Shown here one piece after another: positions 43,637-52,954 of a stretch of DNA of 64,000 bases (the stretch's first letter is position 1; each line of letters starts with the position of its first letter). The stretch spans positions 248,001-312,000 of the forward strand of contig NZ_PCPT01000001.1 of assembly GCF_002975435.1 (NCBI RefSeq), given 5' to 3'. The notes under the pieces were generated by a model that was not told where the DNA came from, did no database searches, and worked only from the letters and a program-made list of their open reading frames with translations. Origin of the DNA: Arthrobacter sp. MYb227. Lineage in GTDB: Bacteria > Actinomycetota > Actinomycetes > Actinomycetales > Micrococcaceae. Both the position numbers and the translations under genes were made by a program.

Positions 43637-45187
43637 ATGAGCACTGATGCAACCACCACCACCGGCAGCGACCAGCCCCTCGAGGAGCGCGTGAACAACC
43701 GTTCGCAGCGCCCATCTTCCGAGGCCTTCAAAACCTTCATGGCGTCCTCTTGGGCCCCCGATACCTCCGAGCTTCCCGGCGCCGACGAGGTGGCCCCGTA
43801 CGCTGCCAAGCGTCGCGCAGCAATCTCCGCGCGCTTCCCCGGCGAGCGTTTGGTCATTCCGGCCGGCCCGCTGAAGGTCCGCTCGAACGACACCGATTAC
43901 CGTTTCCGTCCGCACTCGGGCTTCGCGCACCTGACCGGGTTGGGCCTTGACCATGAACCCGACGCGGTGCTGGTCATGGAACCAACCGATCAGGGCGCCG
44001 GCGATACCGGCTCCAACCACCACGCTACGCTGTACTTCTCCCCCATGGCAGGACGGGACACCGAGGAGTTCTACTCCAACGCCCGCACCGGAGAATTCTG
44101 GATCGGCCCGCGCCCGACCCTGGCCCTACTACAGGCGCGTCTGGGCCTACCCACCTCTGATTTGTTCGCTCTTGAGGTAGCCATCACCAAGGACGCGGGG
44201 GTTACCGAGCTCGGCGGCATGCGCATCCGACTCCTACGCAATGTGGATATGAACTGCGATGCGTTGGTTGATACATCGCGCATCAACACCGGCGTTGACC
44301 TAGAGCTTTCCGATGCACTCGATGGCGAACTGACCGAGGCGCTTTCCGAAATCCGTCTGGTCAAGGACGCCTGGGAAATTAGCGAAATGAAGAAGTCGGT
44401 GGCAGCCACCATCAATGGCTTTGGTGATGTGGTGCGCTCACTTGACCGTGCCATGACCCACCCGCGGGGTGAACGCGTCGTCGAGGGTGCATTCTTTGCC
44501 CGGGCCCGCGAAGAAGGCAACGATCTGGGCTATGACACCATCGCCGCGTCGGGCAACAATGCCACGGTGCTGCACTGGATCAACAACAACGGTAAGGTCA
44601 ACGACGGAGAGCTTTTGCTGCTCGATGCAGGCGTTGAAGCAGAATCACTCTACACCGCGGATATCACCCGTACGCTGCCGGTCAATGGCAGCTACACGCA
44701 GATCCAGCGCAAGATCTACCAGGCCGTTCTCGATGCAGCGGATGCCGCATTTGCTGTGGCCAAGCCGGGGATGAAGTTCCGTGACTTGCATACAACTGCG
44801 GTGACCGTGTTGGCGCAGAATCTGGATGCCTGGGGCCTGCTGCCGGTATCGCTTGAAGAGGCGCTCTCCCCCGAGGGTCAGCAGCACCGGCGGTGGATGC
44901 CGCACGGCACCAGCCACCACCTGGGGCTTGACGTGCACGACTGTGCGCAGGCCAAGGCCGAGTTGTACCTTGACGGAATTCTTGAAGAGGGAATGGTCTT
45001 CACCATCGAACCCGGGCTGTACTTCAAGAACGAGGATCTTGCGGTCCCCGAGGAATACCGCGGCATCGGGGTGCGCATCGAAGACGACGTCTTGGTCACC
45101 GCCGATGGCTGCGTGAACCTCTCTGCAGCACTCCCGCGTAGCCCGGAATCGGTCGAAGCATGGATGGCAGAAATTCGTAACGGCTAG
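43637..45187 (+). CDS. pepP: Xaa-Pro aminopeptidase (M24B)
   Basis: 516 residues. N-terminal aminopeptidase-P domain (FRPHSGFAHLTGLG) and C-terminal pita-bread domain with the dimetal ligands: LLLDAGVEAESLYTADITRT (two Asp), HGTSHHLGLDVHD (His), FTIEPGLYF (Glu), GVRIEDDVLVT (Glu). Cleaves the N-terminal residue before Pro; cytosolic. ATG 43637, weak ribosome site. Two hairpins follow. Confidence 0.94.
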   Translation: MSTDATTTTGSDQPLEERVNNRSQRPSSEAFKTFMASSWAPDTSELPGADEVAPYAAKRRAAISARFPGERLVIPAGPLKVRSNDTDYRFRPHSGFAHLTGLGLDHEPDAVLVMEPTDQGAGDTGSNHHATLYFSPMAGRDTEEFYSNARTGEFWIGPRPTLALLQARLGLPTSDLFALEVAITKDAGVTELGGMRIRLLRNVDMNCDALVDTSRINTGVDLELSDALDGELTEALSEIRLVKDAWEISEMKKSVAATINGFGDVVRSLDRAMTHPRGERVVEGAFFARAREEGNDLGYDTIAASGNNATVLHWINNNGKVNDGELLLLDAGVEAESLYTADITRTLPVNGSYTQIQRKIYQAVLDAADAAFAVAKPGMKFRDLHTTAVTVLAQNLDAWGLLPVSLEEALSPEGQQHRRWMPHGTSHHLGLDVHDCAQAKAELYLDGILEEGMVFTIEPGLYFKNEDLAVPEEYRGIGVRIEDDVLVTADGCVNLSAALPRSPESVEAWMAEIRNG

Positions 45188-45235
45188 TCTTCCTTAGCCC
45201 CCAGTCGGTCCCCTAGCGGACCGGATGACTCCATC

Positions 45236-45290
45236 ATGGTGGTGTGTCGATGACGCGGAATTATTGCGTTGGATATCGGCACACCACCAT
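45236..45290 (+). terminator. Hairpin downstream of pepP
   Basis: 16-bp stem with one G-U pair (45236-45251 with 45275-45290, ATGGTGGTGTGTCGAT), 23-base loop, then CGCTGTTTA. Confidence 0.7.
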
Positions 45291-45392
45291 CGCTGTTTAT
45301 CGGGCAATTTCTGGAGCGCTCAGGCAGCGGCGTTGGCCGCATTGCCCGGCCTATACCCCCCCGATTAGCCATGTCATCATCGGCAATAGAAA

Positions 45393-45443
45393 ACGGCCCG
45401 GTCCTGCCCCACCATAAATCGGTGGGCTGCAGAACCGGGCCGT
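45393..45443 (-). terminator. Hairpin downstream of the 17M-type stress gene
   Basis: Outer arms 45393-45402 and 45434-45443 (ACGGCCCGGT/ACCGGGCCGT) and inner CCCACC/GGTGGG; on the minus strand followed by TTTTCTATT, so it fits an intrinsic terminator. Confidence 0.8.
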
Positions 45444-45486
45444 ATCCGTTGGCTGAAGCTTCTTCAGCGCACCGATGGGCTACTGA

Positions 45487-46473
45487 TCAGCCATTGCGTT
45501 GCTGATCTGGTGCCTCTTGTTCGGGTTGCTGTGCTGGCACGGATTCGTCGGACTTGTGTTCTGCCGCCTGCGCGGGCGCAGTGGATTCATCTTCGGGGAC
45601 GGATTCCGATGTTGCTACCTGTCCAAAGGCAGGAGCCACCGGGGCACGGGGTTCTTCTGCTACCGGGTCCTGTGTCTGCTGAGCCGATGACAGCTGGGTA
45701 GCTTCCGCGCCATGAGCTGCTTCGGCAGGCTGCTGCGGCTCCGTACCCGGTGCCGGTACAACTTGCGCGGGTGTCGGCGCGGGCTGGACGCGAATACCAA
45801 ATTGTGGCCGCCCATCGGGCAGATCCGAGTAGGATCCTGAGGGGCTTACCGGTGTGGCGGGGGCTTCGGCACCGGCGGCGCCAACGATTCCATCGCTGTG
45901 CTGTGGCACCGGCGGCTGAGCCTGCACCGGTGGCTGCTGGCTCATCGGCGCCGCACCAACCCCGGCGTCGGCAGCAACCTTGCTCATGGGTAACTTAGCT
46001 GCCAAGGCACGGGCAGCATGGGCGTGGGAGAAATCAACAACTACGTCATAGCTGGTGGCAAGCACCTGCGACTGAGAGGCGAAATCACGCTTGCCGCGGC
46101 GGAATGAGTAGCTCACCACACCAACGATCATCCAGATGGCGATGCCCAGGCCCACCGAGGAGAGAATTTGTGCCCAGGCGTTCGAGCCTGGACTGAAGAT
46201 TGAAAGGATCAGGCCGACGAACATGCCAAACATCGCGCCCTGTGCGGCGCCGGCGGCGGCAACCTTGGGGTAGCTAAGCTTTGCGGTGACGCGTTCCACC
46301 GACTTCAAGTCATTACCAACGATGGTGATATTGGAGACCGGGAAGTCATTGTCGGCCAGATAATCTACTACCTTTTGGGCATCTAGGTACGAGCTGTATC
46401 GTCCCAGCAGCTCGCCGCGCGGCAATCCAAGCGAGTTCGGGTGGGACGGGGAAGCACCAAGTGGGGATGACAT
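45487..46473 (-). CDS. General stress protein 17M-like membrane protein with disordered tail
   Basis: About 328 residues. Residues about 10-55 (GELLGRYSSYLDAQKVVDYL...FPVSNITIVGNDL) match the 17M-type general stress domain, followed by two hydrophobic segments (AAGAAQGAMFGMFVGLILSI; VGLGIAIWMIVGVVSYSF). From about residue 150 on it is Pro/Ala/Gln/Glu-rich and probably disordered. Start ATG 46473 (MSSPLGAS) or GTG 46488; both have imperfect ribosome sites. Divergent from the MgtE-like gene. Function unknown. Confidence 0.75.
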   Translation of the reverse strand: MSSPLGASPSHPNSLGLPRGELLGRYSSYLDAQKVVDYLADNDFPVSNITIVGNDLKSVERVTAKLSYPKVAAAGAAQGAMFGMFVGLILSIFSPGSNAWAQILSSVGLGIAIWMIVGVVSYSFRRGKRDFASQSQVLATSYDVVVDFSHAHAARALAAKLPMSKVAADAGVGAAPMSQQPPVQAQPPVPQHSDGIVGAAGAEAPATPVSPSGSYSDLPDGRPQFGIRVQPAPTPAQVVPAPGTEPQQPAEAAHGAEATQLSSAQQTQDPVAEEPRAPVAPAFGQVATSESVPEDESTAPAQAAEHKSDESVPAQQPEQEAPDQQRNG

Positions 46474-46668
46474 ACTTCCATTGTGCACGCTTGGGCGCCT
46501 AGTCCGCGTCTTTGATCGCTGAAGGTGAAAGATAATCATCGGCACCCTGGCTCATTTCACCCTCGGGTGCACCCAAGATGCGCCGCTGGTCACAGCCGCT
46601 GCCTGCCCTAGGAGGGGTCAGCGGTGCCTTATGTGCTTGGGCGCTGACAAGGCAGTAGCCTAGAGAGC

Positions 46669-47976
46669 GTGAGCAGCAATTCTTCGAAGGTCTTCATTGC
46701 ACGCCTCTTGGGACTTGATGTGTTCGACCCCATGGGCGATCGTCTGGGCAGGTTGCGGGACGTCGTGGTCATCTCCCGCGTGCTCTCCAAACCCGCCCAA
46801 TGCGTTGGCGTGGTCGTTGAGGTGCCAGGAAAACGGCGCGTCTTTGTTCCCATGACCCGCATTCAGGCCATGGAATCCGGACAGATCATTTGTACCGGGC
46901 TGGTGAACATGCGCCGTTTTGTGCAGCGCGGCGCCGAAATTCTTGTTGCAGCAGAACTTTTTGACCGTCGCGTCGTCTTCGAAGATGGCAGCGGCAATGC
47001 GACAGTCGAAGACATTGGGCTGAGCCAGGAACGCAACGGGGATTGGATCATCTCCGATTACTTTGTGCGCCGTGGCGAGCCTGCCACCGGTCTGTTAGGG
47101 CTGCGCCGAACCCGTGGGGAACGCTTGCTGGTCCCCTGGGACGCAATAGTTCACACGGCATTACACGAACCACAGGCCGCCGGAACGTATGTTGCAGCGC
47201 ACGACGAAATGAAGCCGGCCGACTTTGCCGATGCACTTCACGAAATGAACCACAAGCGTCGTGTGGAAGTTGCCTCCGAGCTGCAAGATGACCGTTTGGC
47301 CGATGTTCTGCAGGAAATGCCCGATGATGAACAGGTACAGATTATCTCCGCGCTAGATATGGAACGCGCGGCAGACGTCCTTGAAGAAATGGACCCTGAC
47401 GACGCGGCCGACCTCCTGGCCGAGCTCAGCGAAGACACTAAACATGCACTACTTGAGCTCATGGAGCCCGAGGAAGCTCGCGATGTGCGTCGATTGCTCG
47501 AATACGCCGAAGGCACCGCCGGTTCCATGATGACTCCGGTCCCGGTGATCCTCTCCCCCGAGGCAACCGTTGCCGAGGCGTTGGCCTCGGTACGCCGCGA
47601 AGAACTCTCACCCGCGCTTGCCTCAACGGTCTATGTTGCCCGTCCGCCACTTGAGACACCCACCGGGCGCTACTTGGGGGCGGTGCACATCCAAGCTCTG
47701 CTGCGCACCCCGCCGCCGGAGTCGTTAGGCAATATCCTTGACACGCATCTTGAGCCCATATCCGATATGGCCGATGTCCCCGAGGTTGCCCGCACCCTTG
47801 CAACCTACAACCTCACATCATTGGGAGTCATCAACGACGAGGGCCGCCTGGTCGGCGCCGTGACAGTCGATGACGTCCTAGACCATCTGCTGCCGGAAGA
47901 CTGGCGCACCCACGACGACAACCACGGAACACGCCCCATGTCGGGTCCTTCCGGGACGGGAGTAGCCAATGGCTGA
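46669..47976 (+). CDS. Soluble MgtE_N/CBS-domain protein lacking the Mg channel
   Basis: 435 residues from GTG 46669. Order: PRC-barrel-like segments (LLGLDVFDPMGDRLGRLRDV...), a MgtE N-terminal superhelix rich in acidic helices (LQEMPDDEQVQIISALD, LEEMDPDDAADLLAEL), then paired CBS motifs (GSMMTPVPVILSPEATVAEA...; VGAVTVDDVLDHLLPEDW). Unlike MgtE transporters there is no C-terminal membrane channel. Homologue of Rv1232c. Likely senses Mg2+ or a nucleotide and acts on a partner; the overlapping DUF1003 membrane gene is the obvious candidate. Confidence 0.85.
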   Translation: MSSNSSKVFIARLLGLDVFDPMGDRLGRLRDVVVISRVLSKPAQCVGVVVEVPGKRRVFVPMTRIQAMESGQIICTGLVNMRRFVQRGAEILVAAELFDRRVVFEDGSGNATVEDIGLSQERNGDWIISDYFVRRGEPATGLLGLRRTRGERLLVPWDAIVHTALHEPQAAGTYVAAHDEMKPADFADALHEMNHKRRVEVASELQDDRLADVLQEMPDDEQVQIISALDMERAADVLEEMDPDDAADLLAELSEDTKHALLELMEPEEARDVRRLLEYAEGTAGSMMTPVPVILSPEATVAEALASVRREELSPALASTVYVARPPLETPTGRYLGAVHIQALLRTPPPESLGNILDTHLEPISDMADVPEVARTLATYNLTSLGVINDEGRLVGAVTVDDVLDHLLPEDWRTHDDNHGTRPMSGPSGTGVANG

Positions 47977-48613
47977 AAAACGCGGCTCGGGGCTTGACAC
48001 CCCTTTGGGCGCCCGCGCACGTTTCTTCCCCCGACTGGCACCGAACCCCGATGCGTTTGGTTCCAGCACTGAGAAGTTCGCCCGTTTCATGGGCACTCCG
48101 CAGTTCCTCGTCTACATGAGCATTTTCTGTGTCTTCTGGCTGATCTGGAATACCTGGGCACCGGAAACCTGGCGGTTTGACTCCGCTGCCCTCGGATTCA
48201 CGGCACTGACCCTGATGCTCTCACTACAGGCCTCATATGCTGCCCCGTTGCTCTTGCTTGCCCAGAACCGGCAGGATGACCGCGACAAAGTGGCGCTTAC
48301 CGATGACCGTGGACGCGCCGAACGCAACCTTGCAGATACCGAATATCTCACTCGTGAACTCGCCGCACTGCGCATCGCCTTGCGTGATGTAGCAACACGT
48401 GACTATGTACGTTCGGAATTGCGCTCGGTACTTGAAGAGATGTTAGAAACTGCGGACGGTGATGAGCTGCGTCTGCGTGGAAAGTCCCCCAAACGTCGTG
48501 AACGTGGTGGACCCGTCACCGGGCTCATCCCGCAGATCTCATCCGGCGCAAGCGGCGTTCAGGCCGATCCAGAATCACCAGCACCACCCGTAGAGAAGAT
48601 TATTCCCTCATGA
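47969..48613 (+). CDS. DUF1003 membrane protein
   Basis: 214 residues. DUF1003 core with two membrane segments (FLVYMSIFCVFWLIWNTW; ALGFTALTLMLSLQASYAAP) followed by LLLAQNRQDDRDKVALTDDR and a long cytosolic helical region, then a basic/Pro tail. Start ATG 47969 overlaps the MgtE-like gene by 8 bases, and its TGA overlaps the mrp ATG. Homologue of Rv1231c; function unknown. Confidence 0.88.
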   Translation: MAEKRGSGLDTPLGARARFFPRLAPNPDAFGSSTEKFARFMGTPQFLVYMSIFCVFWLIWNTWAPETWRFDSAALGFTALTLMLSLQASYAAPLLLLAQNRQDDRDKVALTDDRGRAERNLADTEYLTRELAALRIALRDVATRDYVRSELRSVLEEMLETADGDELRLRGKSPKRRERGGPVTGLIPQISSGASGVQADPESPAPPVEKIIPS

Positions 48614-49719
48614 GTACCGAGCCACGGCTCTTTGAAGCATTATCGGCAGTCCAAGATCCAGAGTTGCGCCGACCAATTACCGATTTAGGCATGGTCGATT
48701 CGGCAGTACTTGAAGACGGCGTCGCAAGGGTCAAGATCCTCTTGACAATCGCCGGATGCCCCATGCGTTCAACCATCGAAGCGGATGTGACCTCCGCGCT
48801 GCTAACACTTGCCGAGGTGGCCGAGGTGGCCCTCGAACTTGGGGTCATGAGCCCACAACAGCGGGCCGAACTGCGCGACTCACTCAAGGCTCGCGCCGTG
48901 CCCTTCAGCGATCCACAATCGTTGACTCGAGTCATCGGCATTTCCAGCGGCAAAGGCGGTGTTGGAAAGTCGTCATTGACCGCAAATTTAGCCTGCGCCA
49001 TGGCCGCCGATGGTTTGCGCGTGGGTCTCATCGATGCCGACGTCCACGGCTTCTCAATTCCCGGATTACTTGGAATACCCGGGGTCAAGCCAACCCGGGT
49101 CGATGAAATGATCCTGCCCCCGGTGGCACACGGGGTCAAAACTATCTCTATCGGTATGTTTGTTGATGACAATAAGCCAGTTATTTGGCGCGGGCCGATG
49201 CTTCACCGCGCCCTTGAGCAATTCCTCACCGATGTACATTTCGGTGATCTCGACGTCTTGTTGCTCGATCTGCCACCAGGAACAGGCGATATTGCCATTT
49301 CGGTCTCACAGCTAGTGCCTGGATCCGAATTAGTTGTCGTGACCACGCCACAAGCCGCTGCGGCGCAAGTTGCAGAACGTGCAGGTTCCATCGCCACCCA
49401 AACCGGGCAGAAGGTCATCGGTGTCATTGAAAATATGAGCTGGTTGCAATTGCCCGACGGTTCAACCATGGAATTGTTCGGCTCCGGCGGCGGAGCAGAG
49501 CTTAGCAAGCGGCTCAGCGCCACGCTAGGGCTCGAAGTACCACTTCTGGGCCAGATACCTCTAGACCCTGAGTTACGTGCCGGAGGCGACGCCGGAGTGC
49601 CGCTGGTGCTATCACATCCGCAGTCGGAAGCCGCCAGTGCAATAACTGAGATAGCCCGAGCGTTGACGCATCGTCCACGTGGTCTTGCCGGAAGAAAGCT
49701 CACAGTCTCACCGAGCTGA
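48610..49719 (+). CDS. mrp: Mrp/ApbC-type iron-sulfur carrier P-loop ATPase
   Basis: 369 residues. N-terminal DUF59/MIP18-like domain (SAVQDPELRRPITDLGMVD, CPMRSTIEADV), then a deviant Walker A SSGKGGVGKSSLTANLA, DADVHGFS, LLLDLPPGTGD and IENMSWL. The CxxC for Fe-S binding near the C-terminus of many Mrp proteins is absent (SWLQLPDGST), which I recall for actinobacterial Mrp. Fe-S cluster carrier. ATGA overlap with DUF1003; order as in Rv1232c-Rv1231c-(Rv1230c)-Rv1229c. Confidence 0.92.
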   Translation: MSTEPRLFEALSAVQDPELRRPITDLGMVDSAVLEDGVARVKILLTIAGCPMRSTIEADVTSALLTLAEVAEVALELGVMSPQQRAELRDSLKARAVPFSDPQSLTRVIGISSGKGGVGKSSLTANLACAMAADGLRVGLIDADVHGFSIPGLLGIPGVKPTRVDEMILPPVAHGVKTISIGMFVDDNKPVIWRGPMLHRALEQFLTDVHFGDLDVLLLDLPPGTGDIAISVSQLVPGSELVVVTTPQAAAAQVAERAGSIATQTGQKVIGVIENMSWLQLPDGSTMELFGSGGGAELSKRLSATLGLEVPLLGQIPLDPELRAGGDAGVPLVLSHPQSEAASAITEIARALTHRPRGLAGRKLTVSPS

Positions 49720-49773
49720 TCCGGTTTCCCACGAATTTCGGGCTCTCACGGATCGCCTAGCTATGCCGGGGCA

Positions 49774-49826
49774 ATAAATAATGCAGGTGTGATTACCGTC
49801 GAGGTCATCGCACCTGCATTATTTAT
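49774..49826. terminator. Bidirectional terminator between mrp and tatB
   Basis: Perfect 16-bp stem, arms 49774-49789 and 49811-49826 (ATAAATAATGCAGGTG), 21-base loop, A/T-rich at its base on both sides. Confidence 0.8.
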
Positions 49827-49842
49827 GAACAGCTAAAAAGTA

Positions 49843-50220
49843 TTACGTCGCTTCATAATCGAAGGGAGCCGGTTCGTCGGCAGCTAAGCGGTTCACGGGT
49901 ACCGGAGAAATTGAGCGCTGCTGTACCGCACTGGGCTCTTTGGCCAGATCCACGGCTTCCTGAAAATCATCAAGCAAGGCTTCTTTAATGATCTTGCGTG
50001 GATCGTATTGGCGTGGGTCTAGCTTTCTCCAGTCCATGTCGACGATCTCATCGCCGACCTCATCGCGCAATTGCTCTTTAGCGCCGGTGGCCATCCGACG
50101 TAATTCCTTGACGAGGCGCGCAAGTTGGGCTGCATATTCGGGGAGCTTTTCGGGTCCCAAAATCACCACAGCCAAAATGGCCAGTACCACTAACTCACTA
50201 CCATTGATTCCCAAAAACAC
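49843..50220 (-). CDS. tatB: Sec-independent translocase subunit TatB
   Basis: 125 residues. Short N-terminal helix (ELVVLAILAVVILGPEKLPE) with the TatA/B glutamate-proline elbow GPEKLPEYA, an amphipathic helix and an acidic C-terminus. Receptor-side subunit of twin-arginine export. GTG 50220. Downstream of the anti-sigma factor gene by 42 bases and probably in the same operon. tatA and tatC are not here. Confidence 0.9.
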   Translation of the reverse strand: MFLGINGSELVVLAILAVVILGPEKLPEYAAQLARLVKELRRMATGAKEQLRDEVGDEIVDMDWRKLDPRQYDPRKIIKEALLDDFQEAVDLAKEPSAVQQRSISPVPVNRLAADEPAPFDYEAT

Positions 50221-50262
50221 CCTAGTAGACTATCTGCTTTCTTCAGAAGGTTTGAACAAAAT

Positions 50263-51183
50263 CTAGTTCAAGTCCAAAACCAAGAGTTTTGATAGCCCAC
50301 GCAGCAGCCGTTCTCCGACCTGATCTGAGTCCGTATCAAAGCTCCCAAAATGGGCGTGTTCACCAATGACTAGGCGTTGCATCAGTGATTCAAGATCCTT
50401 CTTCGACAGATTTGAGGTGATCGTGTACTTCACCTGATCCATGCTCAGCGTTGCGGTCCCCCGAGCGAAATCCACTGTCGCGCCTGCGGAGGCGCCAAGC
50501 CGGCGGCCAAGTTCGCTCATCGCGGCATCGACTACCTCGTTACCGGATTTTTTGGTCACCGGGGAATCGGCAGTTGCCAGCTTTTCCGTGCTGAAAATAT
50601 TTCCCGGAAGTTCACGCGATTCGGTAAGCGTTACTTCCGAAGCATTGCGTTTCAGGACAATATCTACCTGGGCCTTTTCCGCGGTACGTATCCCGGTGGC
50701 CGAGGCAAGTTCGAATCCTGCGGCTTCAACCACCGGACAATTCCAGCCCGCCGCTCGAAGACCATTTAGATCATCGGTACTAAGTTTGGTGGCCTTGGCA
50801 CTCCACGAACCAGTTGGGTCCTGCTGGGTTGCCGCAACAGCCGAGGAGCCACCCAGGCTCCAGACCAGTCCGACGAACGCTCCAAGGATGACCATCACGC
50901 CAAGAAGTGCGACAGTAGGAATCCACGGCCCGAAGCGCGTGGGGGTGTTTAGTTCCGCCTGACGATTCTCCGCTAGGGAGGCTCCCAAAAGTGTCTGCGC
51001 ATTTAGCTGCGGACGCGAATACTCTAGTTCCGGGTCCCAAGCCGAAACCTCGCGTGAACTTGCAGCCTGAAGATGGTCCCAGCACAAGAGGCATCGATGC
51101 ACATGTCTTTCGATGCTTCTTCGAGCCTTAGGGTCCAGCTCACCGGCCGCATAGGCACGGATCTGTGATGGTTGTGCGTGCAT
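50263..51183 (-). CDS. rseA: Zinc-binding anti-sigma factor of SigE (RseA-like)
   Basis: 306 residues. N-terminal ZAS motif H-x3-C-x2-C (His27, Cys31, Cys34: HVHRCLLC), one membrane helix about residues 87-111 (WIPTVALLGVMVILGAFVGL), then a large extracellular domain unlike the short M. tuberculosis RseA. Expected to hold SigE at the membrane and release it on envelope stress. It starts 3 bases after the sigE stop. The gene name is by position and motif. Confidence 0.85.
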   Translation of the reverse strand: MHAQPSQIRAYAAGELDPKARRSIERHVHRCLLCWDHLQAASSREVSAWDPELEYSRPQLNAQTLLGASLAENRQAELNTPTRFGPWIPTVALLGVMVILGAFVGLVWSLGGSSAVAATQQDPTGSWSAKATKLSTDDLNGLRAAGWNCPVVEAAGFELASATGIRTAEKAQVDIVLKRNASEVTLTESRELPGNIFSTEKLATADSPVTKKSGNEVVDAAMSELGRRLGASAGATVDFARGTATLSMDQVKYTITSNLSKKDLESLMQRLVIGEHAHFGSFDTDSDQVGERLLRGLSKLLVLDLN

Positions 51184-51186
51184 GTC

Positions 51187-51816
51187 CTAGCCGATTCCTG
51201 GCAGCGTCCGCCGGATCTTAGGAAGTGCAACCGTCACAGGACTCTTCGCTGCTGGGTTTCGGTGTGCAAGCTTTTCGCGAAGCGTTGCTCGTCCACGATG
51301 AATGCGCGAGCGAACGGTACCAAGCTTGACACCAAGGGCCTCCGAGACTTCCTCGTAGGAAAGACCTTCGAGATCACAAAGCACAATTGCCGCACGGAAC
51401 TCCGGTGAGAGCGCATCGAGGGCTGCTTGTACATCGACATCAAGATTGTTGTATTCAAAGCTACGCTCTGGCCCGGGAGCGGTTCCTGGAAGCTTAGCCT
51501 CGGCTTCTTCACCCAAGCCGTCAAAGCGAATACGAGATTTGCGCCGGGTCTGATCCAGGAAGAGATTAGTGGTGATCCGATGCATCCAGCCGCCAATGGT
51601 CCCCGGCGTAAAGGTGTGCAGTGACCTAAAAACCCTGACGAAGGTTTCCTGCGCGAGATCCTCGGCGTCTTGCCTATTGCCGGTCAAGCGATAGGCCAAG
51701 CGATACACCCGCGGCGATTGCTCACTGACGATTTCATCCCAGCTGGGCACCTCAAAGGCGCCTAGCTCTCCAGATGAGATAGCTACGGGGTTCGAAGACG
51801 GCTTCAATGCGTTCAC
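51187..51816 (-). CDS. sigE: ECF sigma factor SigE
   Basis: 209 residues from GTG 51816. Region 2 ([29 protein letters not shown], read with its Asp/Arg core) and region 4 ([25 protein letters not shown]) are clear. Directs transcription of envelope-stress genes. Operon sigE-rseA-tatB as in M. tuberculosis Rv1221-Rv1222-Rv1224 but without htrA between. Divergent from the O-methyltransferase, like Rv1220c. An autoregulated -35/-10 could not be fixed with confidence in 51817-52010. Confidence 0.93.
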   Translation of the reverse strand: MNALKPSSNPVAISSGELGAFEVPSWDEIVSEQSPRVYRLAYRLTGNRQDAEDLAQETFVRVFRSLHTFTPGTIGGWMHRITTNLFLDQTRRKSRIRFDGLGEEAEAKLPGTAPGPERSFEYNNLDVDVQAALDALSPEFRAAIVLCDLEGLSYEEVSEALGVKLGTVRSRIHRGRATLREKLAHRNPAAKSPVTVALPKIRRTLPGIG

Positions 51817-52010
51817 AGCTTCAATTCTTGCCCAGCCTCCTGAGCGAACCCTGAATACAGCCTGTGTTGGCCCTACGTATAGGATTCGAAACTTGAGGTG
51901 GGCCGACAGAGCTAGAATAAAAGTGCTGGCCCGGCATCAATCGGCCACCATACCCTCAACCGCGCCTGCCGACGCTTCGATATGCACCATGAACAGGATC
52001 TGACTCACCT
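51817..52010. promoter_or_regulatory. Divergent sigE / O-methyltransferase region
   Basis: 194 bases between divergent starts. It should hold a SigE-dependent and a housekeeping promoter. AGGAGG at 51837-51842 (minus strand) is too far from the sigE GTG to be its ribosome site, so the start or the leader may differ from my choice. Confidence 0.4.
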
Positions 52011-52658
52011 ATGAATCTTGATGTCTACAGCAGCTGGGCTTACACAGAAGCACAAGCCAAGGAAGACACTGTGATCGTGCGGGCACGAGAACGGGGACGC
52101 GAACTAGGTGTTGATTCGGTAGGACCCTCGACAGCAAATCTTCTCACTGTTTTGGCAGCGACCTCGGGGGCTCGCAACGTCGTGGAAGTTGGTTCCGGTG
52201 TTGGTGTCTCCGGAACGTGTCTCATGCGTGGGCTCGGTGCACAGGCGGCACTGACGACGATCGATATTGATGTCGATCATCTTGCAGCGGCACGCGAAGC
52301 CTTCACAGAAGCCGGTTTTGATCATTCCCGCATCCGCGCCATCTCGGGTAGAGCCGAAGCGGTCCTACCGCGGCTAACCGATGCCGCTTACGACATAGTG
52401 TTCCTCGATGCAGATAAATTAAATCTTGCCGAATATCTGAGCCAAGCAATACGGCTGGTCAAAGTCGGTGGCATGATCCTCTTGCACGATGCATTCGACC
52501 AGCACCGAGTTGCCAAGCCGGCGGTACGGCTACCGAGCACCATCGCTACCCGCAATGCAACAAAGATGCTGCAATCCGATGAACGTTTTCGCACATCGCT
52601 GGTACCCACGGGGGCTGGCCTCCTGATCGCTGCGCGCATCAAGGATATGCACGCCTAG
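52011..52658 (+). CDS. SAM-dependent O-methyltransferase (CCoAOMT-like, Rv1220c homologue)
   Basis: 215 residues. SAM motif I VVEVGSGVGVSGTCLMRGL, motif II TIDIDVDHLAAAREA, and the metal/catalytic region DIVFLDADKLNLAEYLSQAI with VGGMILLHDAF match class-I catechol-type O-methyltransferases. Substrate unknown. Divergent from sigE in the same arrangement as M. tuberculosis. Confidence 0.9.
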   Translation: MNLDVYSSWAYTEAQAKEDTVIVRARERGRELGVDSVGPSTANLLTVLAATSGARNVVEVGSGVGVSGTCLMRGLGAQAALTTIDIDVDHLAAAREAFTEAGFDHSRIRAISGRAEAVLPRLTDAAYDIVFLDADKLNLAEYLSQAIRLVKVGGMILLHDAFDQHRVAKPAVRLPSTIATRNATKMLQSDERFRTSLVPTGAGLLIAARIKDMHA

Positions 52659-52728
52659 CAACGCCGCCACGCACAACCGCATCCAAATATTCCCGCCCCC
52701 GTGGGCGTAGGGAATTGTTCTACATGAC

Positions 52729-52763
52729 AAATGGGAGCCAACCTGAAAGGTTGACTCCCATTT
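52729..52763. terminator. Bidirectional hairpin between the methyltransferase and DUF3117
   Basis: 15-bp stem with one mismatch (52729-52743 with 52749-52763, AAATGGGAG...CTCCCATTT), 5-base loop. Confidence 0.8.
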
Positions 52764-52786
52764 ATCGGTGCACTTCGAACCGAAAA

Positions 52787-52954
52787 TTACTCGGTTGCCT
52801 CTACCAGGCAATCACGCAGGGCCGCTGCTTCTTCGGCATTGAGTTCAACTACCAGACGTCCGCCGCCGTCGATCGGCACGCGCATGATCAGGCTACGGCC
52901 TTCCTTGGTGACCTCCATCGGACCATCTCCGGTACGTGGTTTCATCGCAGCCAT
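52787..52954 (-). CDS. DUF3117 family small protein
   Basis: 55 residues, MAAMKPRTGDGPMEVTKEGR... ending CLVEATE. The core PRTGDGPMEVTKEGR and the C-terminal ELNAEEAAALRD fit DUF3117 (Rv1211). AAAGGGA precedes ATG 52954. Cytosolic, acidic, probably beta/alpha. No known function; strongly conserved in Actinobacteria. Confidence 0.92.
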   Translation of the reverse strand: MAAMKPRTGDGPMEVTKEGRSLIMRVPIDGGGRLVVELNAEEAAALRDCLVEATE

